Shown here: piece after piece, positions 19,533-23,666 of the stretch
Layout: each line of letters begins with the position of its first letter
Position numbering within the stretch: the stretch's first letter is position 1
Virus record (IMG/VR): IMGVR_UViG_3300043411_000959
Span: 1 to 23,666 of that record
Origin: a virus
Length of the DNA stretch: 23,666 nucleotides
Strand: one strand, 5' to 3'
Program-made: the position numbers and the translations under genes
The notes under the pieces: generated by a model
Told to the model about the DNA's origin: nothing
The model's database searches: none
What the model saw: the letters and a program-made list of their open reading frames with translations, nothing else

Positions 19533-20584
19533 TGACCACTCCCACCGATATCGCCAATCGTGCATTGCAAGTTATCGGCACCCGCACCACGGTGACGGAT
19601 GGCGAGCTTGCGGCCAATTCCACCAACGAAGCGATTCAGATCAACCTTGCCTACGACACAGTTCGGAAGCGGCTGATCCGGATGGCTCCGTGGAACTGTG
19701 TGTTGCGAACGGCGAATCTGGTGTATATCACGTCCCTTCCCGGCACTCCTGAGAATACGTCAACCACGCAAGTCGGACAGCCTTGGGTTCCCGGCTTGCC
19801 CTCTCCGCCATGGACCTATGAATATCAATATCCGGTGGATTGCATCTACGCGGCGTGGATTCCGGCAATGAGCCAAGTTGGCTTTGGCGTTGGCATTCCC
19901 GCAGGCCCGCCGGTTAAGTTCGCGGTTCAGACCGATACTTTCCGACCGGTGACCGCCGCTGCTGTTGTGGCTGGTGGAACTGGTTATGCTGTTGGGGATA
20001 TCATCACCCTCCCCGGAATCCAGCAGGGCCAATCGCCAATCGGCGCCCCGGCTCAGCTTCGAGTTGAAACCCTTTCTGGTTCAGCTGTGGCTACAGCTTC
20101 GGTTGTAAACCAAGTGCTTGGTTCGTCCTCGCCAAAAGGTGGTAGCTACTTCGCTCCGCAGACCAATCCGCAGGTACAAGATTCAACCGATGGCAATGGT
20201 TCTGGTGCGACCTTCAACCTGACTTATGGCGCCGCTTCGCCTCAACGGGTGATCCTCACCGATCAGCCCAACGCCAGCCTTGTCTATTGCCGCGACGTCA
20301 CCGATATCAATGTAATGGACGATGCCTTCCAAGAGGCCTTGTCAAAGGTCCTTGGCGCAACAATCTGCATTCCACTCTCCGGCGATAAAAACCTCACCAA
20401 GCTTGCACTTGAAGAAGCCAATCGTGCGATCGCCGAGGCTCGTGGCGATGATGGCAACGAAGGCCTGACTGTTAACGACGTAACCCCGGATTGGATCAGG
20501 GTTCGTGGATTCGACGCGCTTGATATCTACACCCAGAATGGCTGGTCGTTTAACTGGGGCCCGGTTTGGCCCATTGCTCTGTAA
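19532..20584 (+). CDS. Tail tubular protein A, T7 gp11-like, with inserted beta domain
   Basis: ATG 19532 has GAGG seven bases upstream. The 350-residue product shows the gp11-like gatekeeper pattern: DIANRALQVIGTRTTVTDGE (6-25), YDTVRKRLIRMAPWNCVLRT (41-60), YEYQYPVDCIYAAWI (97-111), and the C-terminal DDAFQEALSKVLGATICIPL followed by a long helix. It forms the ring between portal and nozzle. Residues about 140-236 look like an insertion: a Gly/Ala/Thr-rich beta module starting VVAGGTGYAVGDIITLPG. Typical members are about 200 residues, so the insert explains the extra length. A related module occurs in the next gene. Confidence 0.87.
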   Translation: MTTPTDIANRALQVIGTRTTVTDGELAANSTNEAIQINLAYDTVRKRLIRMAPWNCVLRTANLVYITSLPGTPENTSTTQVGQPWVPGLPSPPWTYEYQYPVDCIYAAWIPAMSQVGFGVGIPAGPPVKFAVQTDTFRPVTAAAVVAGGTGYAVGDIITLPGIQQGQSPIGAPAQLRVETLSGSAVATASVVNQVLGSSSPKGGSYFAPQTNPQVQDSTDGNGSGATFNLTYGAASPQRVILTDQPNASLVYCRDVTDINVMDDAFQEALSKVLGATICIPLSGDKNLTKLALEEANRAIAEARGDDGNEGLTVNDVTPDWIRVRGFDALDIYTQNGWSFNWGPVWPIAL

Positions 20585-20593
20585 GAGGGCCCA

Positions 20594-23416
20594 ATGCCTC
20601 ATCTTGTCGTGCAAGCTAGCTTCAATTCTGGCGAATGGTCACCAAACCTCTACGCGCGTGTGGACCTTACAAAGTATAAAGCTGGCGCGGCACTGCTCGA
20701 GAATTTCTTTGTAGACTACCGCGGCGGGGCCAGCACTAGAACTGGCACCAAATACATTCTTCAAGCCTATAAATCTGCGACGCCGGTCCGGCTTATCTCC
20801 TTTCAAGCCAGCTTCACCGTAGGCTATGTGCTTGAATTTGGCGATGGATATATCCGCTTTTATTATCGTGGATCGCCAATCATTGAAACCGGCATCGCCA
20901 TAACCGCAGCAACCAAAGCCAATCCCTGTGTCTTGACCATCCCCGGACATACTTATTCCGTTGGCGAATGGATATATGTCCAAGACGTCCTTGGGATGAC
21001 TCAACTTAACGAGAAGTATTTCATTGTCTCCGCGGTGGCGGGGAACAACGTCACCATCGCCGGATTGAATGGAACCAACATCAATTCCACCGGGTATGGC
21101 ACTTATGTCTCTGGCGGCACAGCCAGTCGGGTTTATACCATTTCCTCGCCGTACACTAGCAGCGATGATCTGCGGTTGATTAAATTCGCGCAGTCTGTGA
21201 ACCAGATGGTCCTGTGCCATCCGAACCATTCGCCGTATGTTCTGACTCTGATCGCCGCGACCAACTGGACACTGGTCCCGATGGTAATCGGCGCGACCAT
21301 CTCGGCTCCCGGAACGCCAACTGCGACGGGGTCGTTTGTCTACGTCCTTGGAGCAATCCCGACGAACTATTCCTATGGGGTAACTTCGATTGGCACCAAT
21401 GGGCAAGAATCTTCTATGTCCAACCCTGCCGCGCTATATACCTTTGACATGCGAACCGTTACAGGAACTGTCAAGGTAACTTGGGCGGCGGTTCAAGGTG
21501 CTGTCGCATATAACGTCTATAAGACTCAGGTCTCGTACTTTGGTGTCCTGCCTGTTGGCGTTCAATACGGATTCGTTGGGACCTGCAAAGACGTGAACTT
21601 CATCGACTCCAACATCGCGGCAGACTTTACCCAAACTCCGCCGATATCCAAGAACCCATTTGTCGGTTCTGGCATTGACCATGTCACTGTGACAACCCCG
21701 GGAACTTACACTACCGTCCCGACCGTGTCCTTTGGCGGATCGCCAACTATCGCTGCAACTGCCATCGCGGTTTTGCAGGTTCAAGGTGTGCCGACAATCT
21801 CGGCTGGCGGTGCTGGCTTTGCAATCGGCGATACCGTCAACTTTGGTAGCAGCCTTGTTATGTTGGTGACCAACGTAGCTGCTGGTGCTATCACCGCATG
21901 GTCTGTTCAGTCTCCCGGATACATCTCCTCCGGATCAGTCCCCGCTAACCCATTCAACCAAATCTCAACCTCTGGCGCAGGTACTGGCGCACAAATCTCT
22001 GCGACTTGGGGTGTTGGTCAGGTTGTTGTGACTGGCGCTGGCGCTGGCTTTGGGTCGGCCCCAAGTGTTATCTTCTCTGCTGGTGCCGCTGCTGCGACTG
22101 CATATCTTGGCGCAACGTCGAATGGCGTTCCTACCGTCCCGGGATTTGTTCAGCAGCGGCTGTTCCTTGGCGGGCTCCTTGGCGCGCCACAGACTTTCTA
22201 CCTCTCTCGCCCCGGGTCCTACTTCAACTTTGATATCTCTCAACCGACCCGCGCGGATGATTCAATTTCAGCAACGCTTGTCTCTGGCACTTTGAATAAC
22301 ATCAAAGCTGTCATCCCGTCCAACTCAGGTATGCTTGTCCTCACTGACAAAGCCTCTTGGGTTGTAAATGGTGGCACGGCTGGTGCTGCCTTGACCCCGT
22401 CTTCGATTGTCGCTAATCCACAGTCCTTTGTTGGGGCCAGTGACGTTCCGCCGATCGTTGCTAATTATGACATTCTTTATGTCCAGTCCAAGGGCTCAGC
22501 GATTCGCGACCTCGCCTTTAATATTTACTTCAACACCTTCACCGGGACTGATATCTCAACCATCGCCAGCCACCTGTTCTACAGCTATACCATCGACGAA
22601 TGGTGTTGGGCTGAGCAACCTTTTTACAACGTCAATGCGATCCGCAATGACGGAACATTGCTTATCCTGACCTTTCTCAAAGAGCAGGAATTCGTCGGCT
22701 GGTCACATTACGTCACCAACGGTGCGTTTAATTCAACCGCCTCGGTTACTGAACCGACCGATCACGCCGGAACCATCGACGCGGTTTATGTTGCGGTCGA
22801 GCGAACCATCAATGGCAATACCGTTCAGTACATCGAGCGATTTGCTGAACGCGCCTTCCCTCAAGGTGTAGAGGACGCTTGGTGCGTAGATGCTGGCCTT
22901 GGTTATGAAGGCTCGCCGGCGACCAACTTCACCGGGGCTGATCATCTAGCTGGGATGACTGTAACTGGCCTTGCCGATGGCGCTGTGATCACACCATTTG
23001 TGATGCCTGCGAATGGTGAGTTCACCTTGGCCGCGCCTGCATCTAAGGTTACCATTGGTCTCAGCTACACCTGCAAACTCCAGACCTTGGCGATCGATAC
23101 TGGCGATGGAGCAATCCAAGGCAAGCTTAAGAAACTCATCTCCATCGACATGAAGGTGAAGGACGCACTTAACCTTTGGGCCGGGTCCAGCTTCAACCGG
23201 CTGGTTCAAATCAAGGACCTCGTTATCGGCAATGTCTCGTCGATGCTCGCGGGGCAGGATAATCAGCTTGTCACAGGGCTGGTCACTGGCGATGCCAAGA
23301 TCACCCTCGACCCAACTTACACCGTTCCCGGCCAAGTCTGCATTCAACAGTCCGATCCGATTCCTGCAACAGTTCTGGGCCTGTTCACCACCATTGAACT
23401 TGAAGGTGGCCGATGA
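20594..23416 (+). CDS. Tail tubular protein B, T7 gp12-like nozzle
   Basis: ATG 20594 follows GAGG by five bases. The 940-residue product starts MPHLVVQASFNSGEWSPNLY and has DLTKYKAGAALLENFFVDYR followed by GGASTRTGTKYILQAYKSAT, the gp12-like N-terminus. Strands typical of the nozzle propeller follow, with VPGFVQQRLFLGGLLGAPQT (about 515-534) and FNFDISQPTRADDSISATLV. Around residues 360-510 there are Gly/Ala-rich repeats such as ISAGGAGFAIGDTVNF and VVTGAGAGFGSAPSVIFSAG, related to the insert of the preceding protein. The C-terminal part ends in a beta domain. It builds the tail tip and holds fibres. Confidence 0.87.
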   Translation: MPHLVVQASFNSGEWSPNLYARVDLTKYKAGAALLENFFVDYRGGASTRTGTKYILQAYKSATPVRLISFQASFTVGYVLEFGDGYIRFYYRGSPIIETGIAITAATKANPCVLTIPGHTYSVGEWIYVQDVLGMTQLNEKYFIVSAVAGNNVTIAGLNGTNINSTGYGTYVSGGTASRVYTISSPYTSSDDLRLIKFAQSVNQMVLCHPNHSPYVLTLIAATNWTLVPMVIGATISAPGTPTATGSFVYVLGAIPTNYSYGVTSIGTNGQESSMSNPAALYTFDMRTVTGTVKVTWAAVQGAVAYNVYKTQVSYFGVLPVGVQYGFVGTCKDVNFIDSNIAADFTQTPPISKNPFVGSGIDHVTVTTPGTYTTVPTVSFGGSPTIAATAIAVLQVQGVPTISAGGAGFAIGDTVNFGSSLVMLVTNVAAGAITAWSVQSPGYISSGSVPANPFNQISTSGAGTGAQISATWGVGQVVVTGAGAGFGSAPSVIFSAGAAAATAYLGATSNGVPTVPGFVQQRLFLGGLLGAPQTFYLSRPGSYFNFDISQPTRADDSISATLVSGTLNNIKAVIPSNSGMLVLTDKASWVVNGGTAGAALTPSSIVANPQSFVGASDVPPIVANYDILYVQSKGSAIRDLAFNIYFNTFTGTDISTIASHLFYSYTIDEWCWAEQPFYNVNAIRNDGTLLILTFLKEQEFVGWSHYVTNGAFNSTASVTEPTDHAGTIDAVYVAVERTINGNTVQYIERFAERAFPQGVEDAWCVDAGLGYEGSPATNFTGADHLAGMTVTGLADGAVITPFVMPANGEFTLAAPASKVTIGLSYTCKLQTLAIDTGDGAIQGKLKKLISIDMKVKDALNLWAGSSFNRLVQIKDLVIGNVSSMLAGQDNQLVTGLVTGDAKITLDPTYTVPGQVCIQQSDPIPATVLGLFTTIELEGGR

Positions 23417-23666
23417 ATGGCGAGGTCTATCAAATCTCCCTTGACCAGCTTAAGGGATTGACTTTACAACCAGAAGTGGTGTATGCTGGTAGAATATCCA
23501 GTCATATATTGGCCGGATTCTACCAATCTGAGTTGCTCTGTATTATAGGCTTTATCCCCAGAACATTCCTCTCGGATGAGGCCTATATTTGGATGCAAAC
23601 AATGCCTGCCGCGAAGAATCACAAACTCATGGTTGCTCGCCACGCCAAGCGCGTAGTCGCAAGGGC
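23413..23666 (+). CDS. T7 gp13/GNAT-like internal virion protein, 3' end outside window
   Basis: ATG 23413 overlaps the nozzle gene stop, and AAGG is six bases upstream. The frame stays open for 84 codons to the right edge. The product begins MNGEVYQISLDQLKGLTLQP, then AGRISSHILAGFYQSELLCI and IGFIPRTFLSDEAYIWMQTM, ending KNHKLMVARHAKRVVA. The 'gLip-tfLsd-AYiWm-tm... hk-lvaRh--r-v' pattern is that of GNAT-like proteins encoded next to gp12 in T7-like and BPP-1-like phages. Full family features cannot be judged because the gene is cut. Confidence 0.75.
   Translation, partial: MNGEVYQISLDQLKGLTLQPEVVYAGRISSHILAGFYQSELLCIIGFIPRTFLSDEAYIWMQTMPAAKNHKLMVARHAKRVVAR

Noticed and set aside
20639-21406. 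Minus-strand frame of 255 codons
   Set aside because: Antisense to the nozzle gene, with an Arg/Gly-rich, unlikely composition.

Overview
The window looks like part of a tailed-phage genome of podovirus type (or the matching part of a prophage). It has the short-tail gene set in order: small and large terminase, a T7-gp8-like head-to-tail connector (portal), a Bbp19-like protein, a scaffold, a BPP-1-like major capsid protein, a Bbp16-like cement protein, fibre proteins, and T7-gp11-like and T7-gp12-like tail tube proteins. The right edge cuts a T7-gp13/GNAT-like gene. Moderate-to-high GC and many short leaders ending in Ala-X-Ala-Gln suggest an alphaproteobacterial host; that is inference from style, not proof. 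I see no integrase, tRNA, rRNA, CRISPR array or lysis gene.

Left arm, 1-2858, minus strand: twelve closely packed small genes, probably the early or accessory region, read leftwards. Four of them (19, 35, 42 and 44 codons) are very short but have Shine-Dalgarno sequences and stop/start overlaps. One gene has a twin-arginine leader and one has a zinc-ribbon pattern. A 16-bp repeat, on the minus strand TGTAAGCGCAGCGCTA, fills every gap between genes from 2799 to 1706 and usually contributes the upstream gene's stop codon. A further copy lies inside the twin-arginine leader.

2859-3334 is a 476-bp divergent intergenic region. Its two flanks share 12-bp and 13-bp motifs in inverted orientation. 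It also has a canonical G-quadruplex motif, short direct repeats and two hairpins before the first rightward gene. Two small rightward genes follow and end at a strong terminator (3992-4023).

4100-23666, plus strand: the packaging and virion region. It opens with a sigma70-like promoter placed so that the first gene, a GIY-YIG-fold protein, may be translated from a leaderless mRNA. The small terminase gene follows. A tailspike cassette (5083-8711) sits between the two terminase subunit genes, an unusual place. Then come large terminase, portal, scaffold, capsid and cement genes, a second fibre with an SGNH-hydrolase domain, several small conserved phage genes, and the tail tube genes.

The most striking property is that at least six genes of the packaging and virion region, including both large fibres and a probable virion protein, start with convincing Sec signal peptides. 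One early gene carries a Tat-type leader, and a ten-codon stub looks like another leader. Virion proteins are normally assembled in the cytoplasm, so this either marks an unusual use of leaders or means these products act in the host envelope.
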